From assembly GCA_910577015.1 (NCBI GenBank), contig CAJTKU010000003.1:186001-250000 (forward strand): DNA of 64,000 bases, given 5' to 3'. Positions 51,423-60,303 of the stretch are shown one piece after another. Source of the DNA: an uncultured Lachnospiraceae bacterium (GTDB lineage: Bacteria > Bacillota > Clostridia > Lachnospirales > Lachnospiraceae). A model generated the notes under the pieces. It was not told where the DNA came from, made no database searches, and saw nothing but the letters and a program-made list of their open reading frames with translations. The stretch's first letter is position 1; every line of letters begins with the position of its first letter. The position numbers were made by a program, and so were the translations under genes.

Positions 51423-52892
51423 ATGACAGTAGAAGAAATTCTAAACGGAGAATCAAAAGAAGTTGAATATAAAGAAATAGTTCCGGCAAATAGCAAGAAG
51501 TATACCAAAACAGCAGTAGCTTATGCAAATTGTGCAGGAGGTTTGCTTATATTTGGTGTGGAAAATAATACATGGAAAGTTACAGGTATTCCACAGGAAA
51601 AAGTGTTTGAAGTGGCAGATGGTATTTCTAATGCTATTGTGAATAGTTGTGTTCCGATGATTGATTTTGATATTAAATATCAGGCCATAGAGGGGAAAAC
51701 CATTATTATTGTGCAGGTATATCCGGGAAAGCGTAGACCTTACTATTTGAAATCCGAAGGAAAGCCGGACGGTGTATATATCAGAGTTCCTGGCTCGACA
51801 AGAGTGGCAGATGATTTTATTGTAAAAGAATTGGAGTTTCAGGGTTCAAACAGAAGTTATGACCAGATAGTGGCGGTAGGAGAAAGTGTAACCGAGGAGG
51901 AGATGGAAGCACTATGCGATAAGATGTATCAGTATGCCCTCAGTAAATGCAGAAATGCACAGGAAGAGGAGACTGTAAAAAAAGTAACCAAGAAAAACCT
52001 GCTTGCATGGGGACTGTTGCAGATGCAGGAGGGCAAGGTTGTGCCTACGAATGGATATATGCTTTTGACGAATAATACTATGCCCGAAGCATCTATACAG
52101 TGTGGCGTGTTCAAGGGAACAAATAGAGCTGTATTTGTAGATAGAAAAGAATATGCCGGACCGATTTATGAACAGATAGATGAAGCATATCAGTTTGTAC
52201 TTAGGAATATTAGAATGGGTGCAGAGTTTGGTGGTTTATTACGCAGAGATGTCTATGAGCTTCCGATTGACAGTATTCGTGAGCTGATTGCCAATGCGGT
52301 TATTCATAGGTCCTATTTAGAGCCTTCAAGGGTGCAGGTGGCATTATATGATGATAGATTGGAAATCACTTCTCCGGGTATGCTGATAGGTGGATTTACT
52401 ATAGAGGACTTGAAAGCAGGATGTTGTCAGGCAAGAAACAGAGGTATTGTAAATGCCCTTACTTATATGAAAATTATTGAGCAATGGGGTAGTGGTATTC
52501 CGAGATTATTGGAAAATTGTAAGAGTGCCGGGCTTAGAGAACCAGAACTTCTTGAAATAGGTGGAAGTTTCCGAGTGAATATGTTCCGTAATACCGAACT
52601 TGCATCAAATAATTCGGGAGAAGTTTGTCATAAAGACGGGATAAAAAAGGATGTTCGTGATAAATTCGTGATAAATTCGTATATTCGGGAGAAGTTCGGA
52701 GAAAATGCCGCTAAGATAGCAGGTTTGATGTGTGAAAAGCCGGAAAGTACACTTGATGAGATTGCAGAAGCAATAGGAGTAACAAGAAGAACTGTAGAAA
52801 AACAGGTTAGGAAGTTAAAAGAAGCGGGAACGGTTGTTCGCGTAGGTAGCAATAAAAGTGGTGTTTGGAAAGTAACAGAAAGCAATAAATAG
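51423..52892 (+). CDS. AlbA_2/Schlafen-type putative DNA-binding ATPase-like protein
   Basis: The 489-residue protein starts at ATG 51423 (TTGGAGGA upstream). The N-terminal AlbA_2 (Schlafen-like) domain has ESKEVEYKEIVPANSKKYTKTAVAYANCAGGLLIFGVENN. The central C-terminal helicase-like/ATP-binding region (COG2865) has IRELIANAVIHRSY and LEITSPGMLIGG, then WGSGIPRLLENCKSAG. The last 80 residues form a winged HTH (STLDEIAEAIGVTRRTVEKQVRKLKEAG). Such proteins act as transcription regulators or defence-related factors in mobile islands; the exact role is unproven. Base composition is A+T-rich compared with lysS. Confidence 0.85.
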   Translation: MTVEEILNGESKEVEYKEIVPANSKKYTKTAVAYANCAGGLLIFGVENNTWKVTGIPQEKVFEVADGISNAIVNSCVPMIDFDIKYQAIEGKTIIIVQVYPGKRRPYYLKSEGKPDGVYIRVPGSTRVADDFIVKELEFQGSNRSYDQIVAVGESVTEEEMEALCDKMYQYALSKCRNAQEEETVKKVTKKNLLAWGLLQMQEGKVVPTNGYMLLTNNTMPEASIQCGVFKGTNRAVFVDRKEYAGPIYEQIDEAYQFVLRNIRMGAEFGGLLRRDVYELPIDSIRELIANAVIHRSYLEPSRVQVALYDDRLEITSPGMLIGGFTIEDLKAGCCQARNRGIVNALTYMKIIEQWGSGIPRLLENCKSAGLREPELLEIGGSFRVNMFRNTELASNNSGEVCHKDGIKKDVRDKFVINSYIREKFGENAAKIAGLMCEKPESTLDEIAEAIGVTRRTVEKQVRKLKEAGTVVRVGSNKSGVWKVTESNK

Positions 52893-52894
52893 AT

Positions 52895-53143
52895 ATGCGT
52901 GAGATGAAAGGTCAAAAACGAACGTTCCTGCGTGTGATTGGAAATTGGAGCATTGGCAGTTATGAAACTGCAACCTTAAAAAGTATTGAGCTTCTGCCAA
53001 GAGAAGAGGTACTTAATGCGTTACAAGAGGATTATCAGGCAATGAAGAAAATGATATATGGGAATAAATCGGATTTTGAAGAAACTCTTGAGTTTCTTCA
53101 AAAGTTGCAGGAAGAAATACATGGGTTGGAAAAGTCGCAATAA
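52895..53143 (+). pseudogene. Possible C-terminal remnant of an AbiEii/AbiGii nucleotidyltransferase toxin
   Basis: The 82-residue frame has no recognisable N-terminal domain. Its second half (LLPREEVLNALQEDYQAMKKMIYGNKSDFEETLEFLQKLQEEIH) resembles the C-terminal end of AbiEii-type toxins as I remember them. The N-terminal nucleotidyltransferase core is absent, so if the resemblance holds this is a stub left by deletion. It starts 2 bases after the ATP-binding gene. The alternative is an unrelated small helical protein. Confidence 0.45.
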
Positions 53144-53276
53144 ATTTGGAAACCATAGGCGAAGCGAGAAAGGTAATGTCCACGGAATGATAAAAGATGA
53201 TAAGGGCCGTGTTATAAAAAATGCAAAAAAGGCGGAAAACGAAGCCGTCAGAGATAATGATTACGATTGGATGTAA
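53121..53276 (+). CDS. Small basic protein, unknown
   Basis: A 51-residue frame from ATG 53121 (GGAAGA upstream) overlaps the previous frame by 23 bases and ends 20 bases before the YD-repeat gene. The product is very charged (WKSRNKFGNHRRSEKGNVHG, then KDDKGRVIKNAKKAENEAVRD). I recognise no family. It may be real, since the stop/start overlap is typical of operons, but evidence is thin. Confidence 0.4.
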   Translation: MGWKSRNKFGNHRRSEKGNVHGMIKDDKGRVIKNAKKAENEAVRDNDYDWM

Positions 53277-53296
53277 ATAATATGGAGAGACAGTAA

Positions 53297-55210
53297 ATGA
53301 ATAAAAAAAGCGCACTGATAATGATAAGCGTAATCGTTCTCATGGGTATAGCAATATATAATTTTTGTACGTGGAGATTATCAGAAAGCAAAAAATCTAC
53401 AATATCGTTTTGGGCCGGAAATGCTGTAAGCGGGGAACAACTTTCAGAAATAAACATCTCATTCATACAGGGCAGGGACAATCCTCTGGGAGAAAGTTTC
53501 TGCCATATAGATATCAGGGCAAATGAAGAAACTGTTTTTGAGCTGCCTTATGGAGAATATACAATTCAATGGTCTGCGGATGGATATTATACCGGTTATC
53601 AGAATGTAGAAGTCAGGGAAAAGGAAACGTTTGTGAAGGGGTGGCTGGTTCCGATACCGGAAGAAAACACAGCTTACATCCTTGTGGAGTGGGAGACCGA
53701 AACAGATATTGATTTGTGTGTTTATAATGAACAGACAGGCAGATGCATTGGAAAAGAAGCAGCTTCTGAAGATGCAGGAAGCTTCTCATATGGGGACGAT
53801 AGTGGGACTAAAGGGTATGAACTTGTAATTTTAAAGGACTATGACAGAAATCAGTATGGGGTATATATTAAGGGTAATCCGTATCCGGCGGAAAAACAAA
53901 CATCAAGCAGCGGGGCAGGAAAGACGACTGTCAGCATCTACACTCCAAACGGGCTTTTGTACCAAAAAGAATCAGACAACATACAGGAAACAACACTTTG
54001 GCACTGTGCAGATATCAGTGAAGGTCAGATAAAGGAGCGGGATGAATATATATCTGATTTGACAGAATATGCATGGGCGGCAAGGGACAAGGCCAATCCC
54101 GAATCTTGGATAGAAAATACAAGCATAAAAGCGGAAGAAAATTACGAATATTTCGGGGAGCTATATCGTTTGGAGATAAATAAATTTGATGCGAGTGGGA
54201 ATCAAACCGCTTGCTTTAAATATGGAACCGATGGGGAAATGAATTACGGCTATGAGGACGAATATGATGAGAATGGTAACCTTTTAGCAAGCTGTACTTA
54301 TGAATACGAGGAAGGAGAACTGTCAGTTTCACAATCCGAATATGTCCGTGATGAGAGGGGTAACCTTTTAACACGTTATACGTATGAAGGTGAGGAAGGA
54401 GTATCCTTTGTTTCAAAATCTGATTATGCCTATGATGAAAGAGGAAACAGAATCGCCTGGTTTAAGTATGACAGAGATGGAAAGTTATGCAGCAGAGGAG
54501 AACGCGAATATGACACAAGTGGAAATCTTATATTTGAGGCATATTATGAGGGCGACGAATTAATCATCAGAGATGAATATACATATGACGGAAATGGAAA
54601 CGAATTGTCCCATTCCTTATATGGAAGCGATGGGTTATGCGGCAAATGGGAAAGCGAGTACGATGATGATGGAAATGAAATAGTGGTATGTTCATATGAG
54701 GGTGACGGTTCACTGAAATATAAAATAGAAAGAGAATATGACGAAAATGGGAACTATTTAGGAAGATGTAAATACGATGAACAAGGGATTCCGGGTCTGA
54801 GGACAAGGTATGAATATGACGAAAATGGAAATCTGGCGGTTTATTATGAATATAACAGTGATGGGGAACTGACAACAAAGATTGAGTATGATATACATGG
54901 GAATCAGACGGCGATATACACATATAGCGACGGCGTATTGGTTCATCATCACATCAATGTATTTGATGAAAACGAAAACCCGATTGAATATTATGAGTAC
55001 AGCGATGGAAAATTAAGAACCGAAATACTGCGTGAGTTTAATGAAAACGGGGAATGTACGCTCATTTGTGTATATAACGGAAAGGGCTTTTTGGAGAGTA
55101 GAACAACATATGATTATGTATATGAATATGATGCTGCAGCGGGGATGAAGATTTTTTACTACTATGAAAATGATGTTTTAAAGGAAAAAACAATAACCTT
55201 GTTTTACTAA
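53297..55210 (+). CDS. Membrane-anchored YD/RHS-like repeat protein
   Basis: The 637-residue protein has an N-terminal signal anchor (residues 7-26, LIMISVIVLMGIAIYNF) without a clear lipobox. A beta-rich region follows (about 35-130, FELPYGEYTIQWSADGYY), like a carboxypeptidase regulatory-type fold. From about residue 290 to the end there are a dozen or more repeats of about 20-25 residues with the core EYDENGN or TYDGNGN, then L-x-x-Y-x-Y-x-x-D/E-G. These resemble YD/RHS repeats, which form shells or extended beta structures on cell surfaces. GGAGAG precedes the ATG. It lies 125 bases upstream of the hybrid kinase, a plausible but unproven functional neighbour. Confidence 0.8.
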   Translation: MNKKSALIMISVIVLMGIAIYNFCTWRLSESKKSTISFWAGNAVSGEQLSEINISFIQGRDNPLGESFCHIDIRANEETVFELPYGEYTIQWSADGYYTGYQNVEVREKETFVKGWLVPIPEENTAYILVEWETETDIDLCVYNEQTGRCIGKEAASEDAGSFSYGDDSGTKGYELVILKDYDRNQYGVYIKGNPYPAEKQTSSSGAGKTTVSIYTPNGLLYQKESDNIQETTLWHCADISEGQIKERDEYISDLTEYAWAARDKANPESWIENTSIKAEENYEYFGELYRLEINKFDASGNQTACFKYGTDGEMNYGYEDEYDENGNLLASCTYEYEEGELSVSQSEYVRDERGNLLTRYTYEGEEGVSFVSKSDYAYDERGNRIAWFKYDRDGKLCSRGEREYDTSGNLIFEAYYEGDELIIRDEYTYDGNGNELSHSLYGSDGLCGKWESEYDDDGNEIVVCSYEGDGSLKYKIEREYDENGNYLGRCKYDEQGIPGLRTRYEYDENGNLAVYYEYNSDGELTTKIEYDIHGNQTAIYTYSDGVLVHHHINVFDENENPIEYYEYSDGKLRTEILREFNENGECTLICVYNGKGFLESRTTYDYVYEYDAAAGMKIFYYYENDVLKEKTITLFY

Positions 55211-55335
55211 TATTCATTTTGGTGGGAAGCGCTTCTGATTGATTTTTTCTGTAGACACATAAAGGGCGAACTGATATTATGAGTATGGGTTTATGTTTAT
55301 GAAGCTGAGAATTTACTATATGGGGATACGGCATT

Positions 55336-58182
55336 ATGGATATAGTATTTTGCGGAGTTGAAATATTCGGAATCGGTGTGATTGCGTTTGCATTATTTCT
55401 TCTGCTCAAAGGAGATGGCTCCAGAGACCAGAAGTTAATGCAGTATTTTTTGATGGGCGCCCTGATTCAAAATGTCGGATATCTGCTTGAACTGACGGCG
55501 CCTACGGTAGAAGCGGCTATGGTGGCGGTAAAGATACAGTATGTGGGCTCGCTTTCGGTGCCAATCAGCTACTGCTATTTTATGTTCAGTTATTGTTATG
55601 AAAAGGCGCCTGTCAGAATCTTAAGATTCCTAAAGATAATTGATTTCCTTGTATTAGGGCTTGTCTTTACCTGCGAGTCACATGGTTTATATTATAGACA
55701 GATAAACTGGCTGCATACACCGGAAGGACATGGATACCTTAGTCTGGAATACGGTCCCGCCTATTGGCTTTTTATGCTTTGCAGTATGGCCATACCTTAT
55801 GCACTCACGCTGTGCGCGTTGATTCGCGTGTGTATTAAAAAATCGGATTATGCTGCGGACAGACAGTATAAGCTGATACTCGGACTTTCTGTTTTGCCGG
55901 TTGTGGCATTGTGTTCCTACGTCATGAAGCTGACATCGGTATACGACCCTACACCGTTTGTCTTGGGAAGTGTGCTCTCCAGTGTGGTTATCTTGATTTG
56001 GAGCAGAAAAGTATATGATTTCAGCAGTCTGGCATCGGGTATTCTGCTTCACGGTATGAGTGACGGTGTTATTGCTATTGATAAGTATGAGAGAATTATC
56101 AGTTACAATCCCGCGGCAATGGATATTTTTGAGGAATTAAATGTCTGTGTAGGAAAGCATGTCGGGGAACTGAAAGGTTTTCCGCCGGATATGCTGGGTG
56201 AAGATGTGCGCAGGGAGTTTTGCCTGAACGAAAGGTTTTATCAGGGACATGTAAAGCAGATATTGGATAAGTATGGAGAAAAGAAAGGGTATGTTATACT
56301 GATTCTTGATGTTACGGAGACAAGAAATTATATTGAAGAAATCACGAAAGTGCGTGAACAGGCGGAGCAGGCCAATATTGCCAAAAGCGCATTTCTTGCG
56401 AATATGTCCCATGAAATCCGGACTCCGATGAATGCGATTATCGGTTTGAGCGACATTATTATGGAAGAGAGCAAAGGACGTAAGGTGTACGGATATACCT
56501 GTGACATTAAGGCTTCCGCAAATAACCTTCTGGCGCTTATCAATGACATACTGGATTTGTCTAAAGTAGAAGCAGGGAAAATGGAACTGGTATCAGCAAA
56601 GTACCATGTCAAGGCCCTGGTGAGAGAAGTGCTGAATATGATGGATATAGTAGCATCCCAGCATGGTCTTTTGCTGGAAAGTGAGTTTGATACGACGATT
56701 CCCTGCTGCTATCTGGGAGATGAAAGCAGAATTAAGCAGATTCTGGTCAATCTTTTGAATAACGCTTTGAAGTTTACAAAAAAGGGTTATGTAAAAATTT
56801 CTGTTTCAGGCATACCGGATGAAAGAGAAGATACGGAGCGATTGATTTTCAGCGTTGAAGATACCGGATGCGGTATCCGGGAAGAAGATTTAGAGATAAT
56901 ATTTGAGAATTTTAAACAGCTTGATTCTAAGCGAAGCAGAAGTGCGGAAGGGACAGGACTGGGGCTTTCCATAACGAAACATCTGGCAGAACTGATGAAT
57001 GGAACAGTCAGGGTGGAGAGCGTATATGGAAAAGGTTCTACATTTACTGTGGAAATTCTGCAAAAGATAGCAGATGCAAGACCCTTATCCGAAGTTCCGG
57101 AGCCGGAAGTAAAGCGGGAAGAGGCGTTGGAGCCTTTTACCGTAAAAGATTATAAGGTGCTGGTGGTAGACGATAATCTGATTAACAGGAAAGTCGCAAG
57201 GTCTTTCTTACAAACTTACGGAATAGAGATTACAGAGGCCGAAAGCGGCATGGAAGCAATAGAGTTTGTCCAAAGGACGCAGTTTGACATTATATTTATG
57301 GACCACATGATGCCCATGATGGACGGAATAGAAGCCGTACACAGGATTCGGAACAACTGCGGTGAAAACGGAAGACTGCCGGTAGTGATTGCGTTGACTG
57401 CAAATGCCATGGAAGGGGTGCGCGAGAACTTCCTTGCCAACGGATTTCAGGATTTTATTACAAAGCCGCTTGACAGAAAGGCCATGCATATGGTACTTCT
57501 GAAATGGATACCCGAAGAAAAGCGGAAAGCAGGCGGCTCGTGGATGGATAACCTGCAGGTAAATAATGACATTCTGCAGAATATTACGATTCCGGGCATT
57601 GATACGGACGAGGTTGCTGCCCACTATGCCGGCAGCCTTGAAGAGTATAACGAGCTTTTGAAACTGTATTGCCTGGATGGAAGGCGCAAGATTAAAGTGC
57701 TGCAGGAGTTGTGGGAGGAGCAGGATTATGAAGGCTATGGCATAGAGGTCCATGCTTTAAAGAGCGCTTCCGCGAATGTGGGCGCAATGCGGCTTTCGAG
57801 CATGGCCAAAGAACAGGAAAAGGCGGTGAACCGCGGCAATCTGGGGTTTGTTGACGGGCGCGTTTCAATACTTTTGGCAGAATATGAAGAGCAGTTAGGG
57901 TATATTCAGGAATATCTGGACCAAAACCGGCATGAGGAAAGCGCTTCAAAGGAAAAAAAGGAAATAGAGAAGGCGGCGTTGCTGCGTGAAATAGAGTCGG
58001 CTTTGGCCAGTCTGGAAGATTTTCAGGCAAAGGAATGTGCCCGTAAAATAGAGGAGATACTGGAATGTCGGCTGGAAGCAGAAACGGAAACGGCGCTTGG
58101 AAAAATAAAAGAACAGCTTGAGTTATATGAGGATGACGCAGCGGAGCAAATGCTGCGTGATTTGATAGAGCAGATAAGATAG
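55336..58182 (+). CDS. Hybrid sensor histidine kinase (7TM-PAS-HisKA-HATPase-REC-Hpt)
   Basis: The 948-residue membrane sensor is built as follows. Residues 1-230 form a 7-transmembrane histidine-kinase N-terminal region, and a PAS-like domain follows (about 235-335, GVIAIDKYERIISYNPAAMDIF). The HisKA domain carries phospho-acceptor His359 in MSHEIRTPMNAIIG. The HATPase domain carries ILVNLLNNALKF, DTGCGI and GTGLGLSI. A receiver has phospho-Asp656 (FMDHMMPMMDG), and an Hpt domain has His806 (EVHALKSASANVG). All phosphorelay residues are intact, giving His-Asp-His within one chain. The final phosphate could pass to the stand-alone receiver 15 bases downstream. Helical sequence follows the Hpt domain. 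Confidence 0.95.
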   Translation: MDIVFCGVEIFGIGVIAFALFLLLKGDGSRDQKLMQYFLMGALIQNVGYLLELTAPTVEAAMVAVKIQYVGSLSVPISYCYFMFSYCYEKAPVRILRFLKIIDFLVLGLVFTCESHGLYYRQINWLHTPEGHGYLSLEYGPAYWLFMLCSMAIPYALTLCALIRVCIKKSDYAADRQYKLILGLSVLPVVALCSYVMKLTSVYDPTPFVLGSVLSSVVILIWSRKVYDFSSLASGILLHGMSDGVIAIDKYERIISYNPAAMDIFEELNVCVGKHVGELKGFPPDMLGEDVRREFCLNERFYQGHVKQILDKYGEKKGYVILILDVTETRNYIEEITKVREQAEQANIAKSAFLANMSHEIRTPMNAIIGLSDIIMEESKGRKVYGYTCDIKASANNLLALINDILDLSKVEAGKMELVSAKYHVKALVREVLNMMDIVASQHGLLLESEFDTTIPCCYLGDESRIKQILVNLLNNALKFTKKGYVKISVSGIPDEREDTERLIFSVEDTGCGIREEDLEIIFENFKQLDSKRSRSAEGTGLGLSITKHLAELMNGTVRVESVYGKGSTFTVEILQKIADARPLSEVPEPEVKREEALEPFTVKDYKVLVVDDNLINRKVARSFLQTYGIEITEAESGMEAIEFVQRTQFDIIFMDHMMPMMDGIEAVHRIRNNCGENGRLPVVIALTANAMEGVRENFLANGFQDFITKPLDRKAMHMVLLKWIPEEKRKAGGSWMDNLQVNNDILQNITIPGIDTDEVAAHYAGSLEEYNELLKLYCLDGRRKIKVLQELWEEQDYEGYGIEVHALKSASANVGAMRLSSMAKEQEKAVNRGNLGFVDGRVSILLAEYEEQLGYIQEYLDQNRHEESASKEKKEIEKAALLREIESALASLEDFQAKECARKIEEILECRLEAETETALGKIKEQLELYEDDAAEQMLRDLIEQIR

Positions 58183-58196
58183 AGGAGGATAAACAG

Positions 58197-58574
58197 TTGG
58201 AATGTAAATACAAAATACTGGCAGTGGACGATAACAGTATCAGTTTAGCGACGATTGAGCAGGCTTTAAAGGGAAAATATGAAGTAACGCCTCTAAATTC
58301 CGGGGTACGCGCTCTCCAATATTTGAAGAAAAACCAACCGGATTTGATTCTTCTGGATATCCGGATGGCGGCAAAGGATGGTGTGGAAACACTGCGTGAA
58401 ATTCGGGAAATGGAGAACTGTAAAAAGATTCCGGTAATAATGCTTACGTCACAGAGCGATAAGGACACGGTTTTGGAAAGCTTTATGCTGGGTGCCGATA
58501 ACTATATACTAAAACCTTTTAAAACGCAGGATTTACATGAGCGGATTGAGAATGCTTTGAATAAAAGCAAATAA
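58197..58574 (+). CDS. Stand-alone response regulator receiver
   Basis: The 125-residue protein is a bare receiver domain with no output domain. The acidic pair DDN is at 11-13, the phosphorylated Asp54 is in LILLDIRMAAKDG, Ser/Thr of MLTSQS and Lys of ILKPFK complete the switch. It starts at TTG 58197, supported by GAGGAGG upstream, directly after the hybrid kinase gene. It most likely accepts phosphate from the Hpt domain of that kinase. Without an output domain it must act by protein contact, like CheY or Spo0F. Confidence 0.93.
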   Translation: MECKYKILAVDDNSISLATIEQALKGKYEVTPLNSGVRALQYLKKNQPDLILLDIRMAAKDGVETLREIREMENCKKIPVIMLTSQSDKDTVLESFMLGADNYILKPFKTQDLHERIENALNKSK

Positions 58575-58654
58575 GGAAAGCGGCTTGTGTTCTGAAGCCA
58601 AATTTGGTAATATAGTACCATAGGTAAAAAATTGTTTGAAGAGAGGGATTACAT

Positions 58655-59932
58655 ATGAAAATGAGAGGAAAAATATTAACCTTATCATTATTGCCATTGT
58701 TTCTTGTTACTGTCGAACTGTTCTTTTTTATCTATGTCAGGACGAAGGATTATGAGGAACTGGCAGGAACACTGCTCGTAAGCGTCGGACGCATCATGGG
58801 GATTACTATATTCCTGACATTGGTGGTAGTAGTGATTGCCGTGGAGCGCATTATCCGCTCCCTGAAACGCACCATGAAAGTATTGGAAGTGACGGCGGAG
58901 GGGGATTTGACGACAAAAGCCGCAGCAAGGGATTTGAAAAGAAGGGATGAAATCGGCAGTATTGCAAAGGATGTGGCAATTTTACAGAAAACGTTGCAAG
59001 AGATAGCAGGACAACTGCAGGAAGCCACAGGGGTATTGCAGGAGTCTGCGGAGAATCTCGAAAAAATGTCCCTGCAGACAAGCGAAGCGTCGGACAATGT
59101 GGCAAAAGCTGTGGGTGATATTGCGGAAGGAGCAACCACACAGGCAGATTCTGCCGAAACCATTACGGCAGGCATACGGGTAATCGGCGAAGTGCTGGAG
59201 GAGTCCGTAAAAGCGGTAACGGATTTTGAGGCGCTGATAAACAACATCAGGGATTTGGGGGATAACGGTGTTTCTGTCCTGGGGCAGCTGGAGGGAGCAT
59301 CCAACCAATCTGAAGAAGAAATTGCTGTTATTAATGAACAGACGCATGCCACCAATGAGGCGGCGGAAAAAATAAAGGAAGCGGCCCAGTTTATTGCCCA
59401 GATTGCCAGCCAAACCAACCTTCTGGCATTGAATGCTTCCATCGAAGCTGCAAGGGCAGGCGAACAGGGGAAAGGATTTGCCGTTGTTGCGGAGCAGATT
59501 AAGACGTTGGCAGAACAGTCCAATTCTTCTGCGGCACAGATTGATGCCATTATAGAGCAGCTCCTTGTGGAGTCGCGGAAAGCGGTTGATACCATGGGAG
59601 AAGCCAAAGATATCATTGCTACGGAAAATGGTCTTATTACGGACACCAGGACGGTATTTGACCAGATGCATGAAGGGATTGAGGGCTCTGCCTCCAGCAT
59701 CCGTGCCATAAAGTCAGGAACCGATAAGCTGGAAGAAGTGAAAGGACAGATTGCAGGGGAACTGATAAACCTTACGGCGCTCGCACAGGAAAATGCGGCG
59801 GCAACTGAGGAAACGGCGGCTTCCACAGAAGAGATGTCAGCCACCATGCACAGCGTCTTAGAGGCTACAAACCGTCTGAAAGAGATTGCGGATGCCCTCC
59901 GTGAAAAAGCAGGTATTTTCAAATTGAATTAA
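58655..59932 (+). CDS. Methyl-accepting chemotaxis protein with minimal sensor loop
   Basis: The 425-residue chemoreceptor has two N-terminal transmembrane helices (about 8-28 and 43-66) with an unusually short extracellular loop of roughly 15 residues. A HAMP domain follows (TMKVLEVTAEGDLTTKAAA), then the cytoplasmic signalling coiled coil. The hairpin tip IASQTNLLALNASIEAARAGEQGKGFAVVAEQIKTLAEQS is fully conserved. With almost no ligand-binding domain it may sense internal or membrane cues. It precedes the flagellar genes but is separated by its own terminator. Confidence 0.95.
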   Translation: MKMRGKILTLSLLPLFLVTVELFFFIYVRTKDYEELAGTLLVSVGRIMGITIFLTLVVVVIAVERIIRSLKRTMKVLEVTAEGDLTTKAAARDLKRRDEIGSIAKDVAILQKTLQEIAGQLQEATGVLQESAENLEKMSLQTSEASDNVAKAVGDIAEGATTQADSAETITAGIRVIGEVLEESVKAVTDFEALINNIRDLGDNGVSVLGQLEGASNQSEEEIAVINEQTHATNEAAEKIKEAAQFIAQIASQTNLLALNASIEAARAGEQGKGFAVVAEQIKTLAEQSNSSAAQIDAIIEQLLVESRKAVDTMGEAKDIIATENGLITDTRTVFDQMHEGIEGSASSIRAIKSGTDKLEEVKGQIAGELINLTALAQENAAATEETAASTEEMSATMHSVLEATNRLKEIADALREKAGIFKLN

Positions 59933-59936
59933 AAAA

Positions 59937-59969
59937 TTGGGATGAACACTAAAGTTCATCCCTTTTTTT
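59937..59969 (+). terminator. Intrinsic terminator of the chemoreceptor gene
   Basis: GGGATGAAC-ACTAAA-GTTCATCCC followed by seven T. Its 3' arm overlaps the predicted flagellar promoter. Confidence 0.93.
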
Positions 59970-59976
59970 ACGATAT
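59950..59976 (+). promoter_or_regulatory. Putative sigma-D (sigma-28) flagellar promoter
   Basis: TAAA (59950-59953), 15 bases and TACGATAT (59969-59976) match the sigma-D consensus TAAA-N15-GCCGATAT at 10 of 12 positions. It lies 47 bases before flgM. The -35 element is formed by loop and stem bases of the chemoreceptor terminator. Confidence 0.75.
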
Positions 59977-60022
59977 ATATTATGTAATAAATTTTAAGTT
60001 CCATGGAAAGGAGGAGTCAAAT

Positions 60023-60298
60023 ATGCGTATTGAAGCGTATAATCAGGTACAACAGCTTTATAATACCAAAAAGCCGGGACAGGTTAAGAAGAGTTCTGGA
60101 GTGAATTTTTCGGACCAGTTGCAGATAAGCAGCGTTGGAAAGGACATCCAGACTGCTAAGACTGCAGTTGCTGCAAGCCCTGATGTCAGGGAAGACGTAA
60201 CGGCTCCTATTAAGGCCAGCATTGCTGCAGGAACTTACGAAGTAAGCGCAGGCAGTTTTGCAGATAAGTTGTTTGCAAAGTATGAAGAAATGAGGTAA
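60023..60298 (+). CDS. flgM: Anti-sigma-28 factor FlgM
   Basis: The 91-residue protein starts at ATG 60023 (AAAGGAGGAG upstream; the longer frame runs back into the terminator). It begins MRIEAYNQVQQLYNTKK and ends with the FlgM-type helix (IKASIAAGTYEVSAGSFADKLFAKYEEM). FlgM binds and holds sigma-28 until the hook is finished. Its position before flgN and flgK, and its likely sigma-28-type promoter, form the usual feedback loop. Confidence 0.92.
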   Translation: MRIEAYNQVQQLYNTKKPGQVKKSSGVNFSDQLQISSVGKDIQTAKTAVAASPDVREDVTAPIKASIAAGTYEVSAGSFADKLFAKYEEMR

Positions 60299-60303
60299 TC
60301 CCA

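Noticed and set aside
58750..59922. 390-codon open frame antisense to the chemoreceptor gene
   Set aside because: It mirrors the codon periodicity of the real gene, is a Ser/Ala-rich low-complexity translation, and has no ribosome binding site. The sense frame is a clear chemoreceptor.
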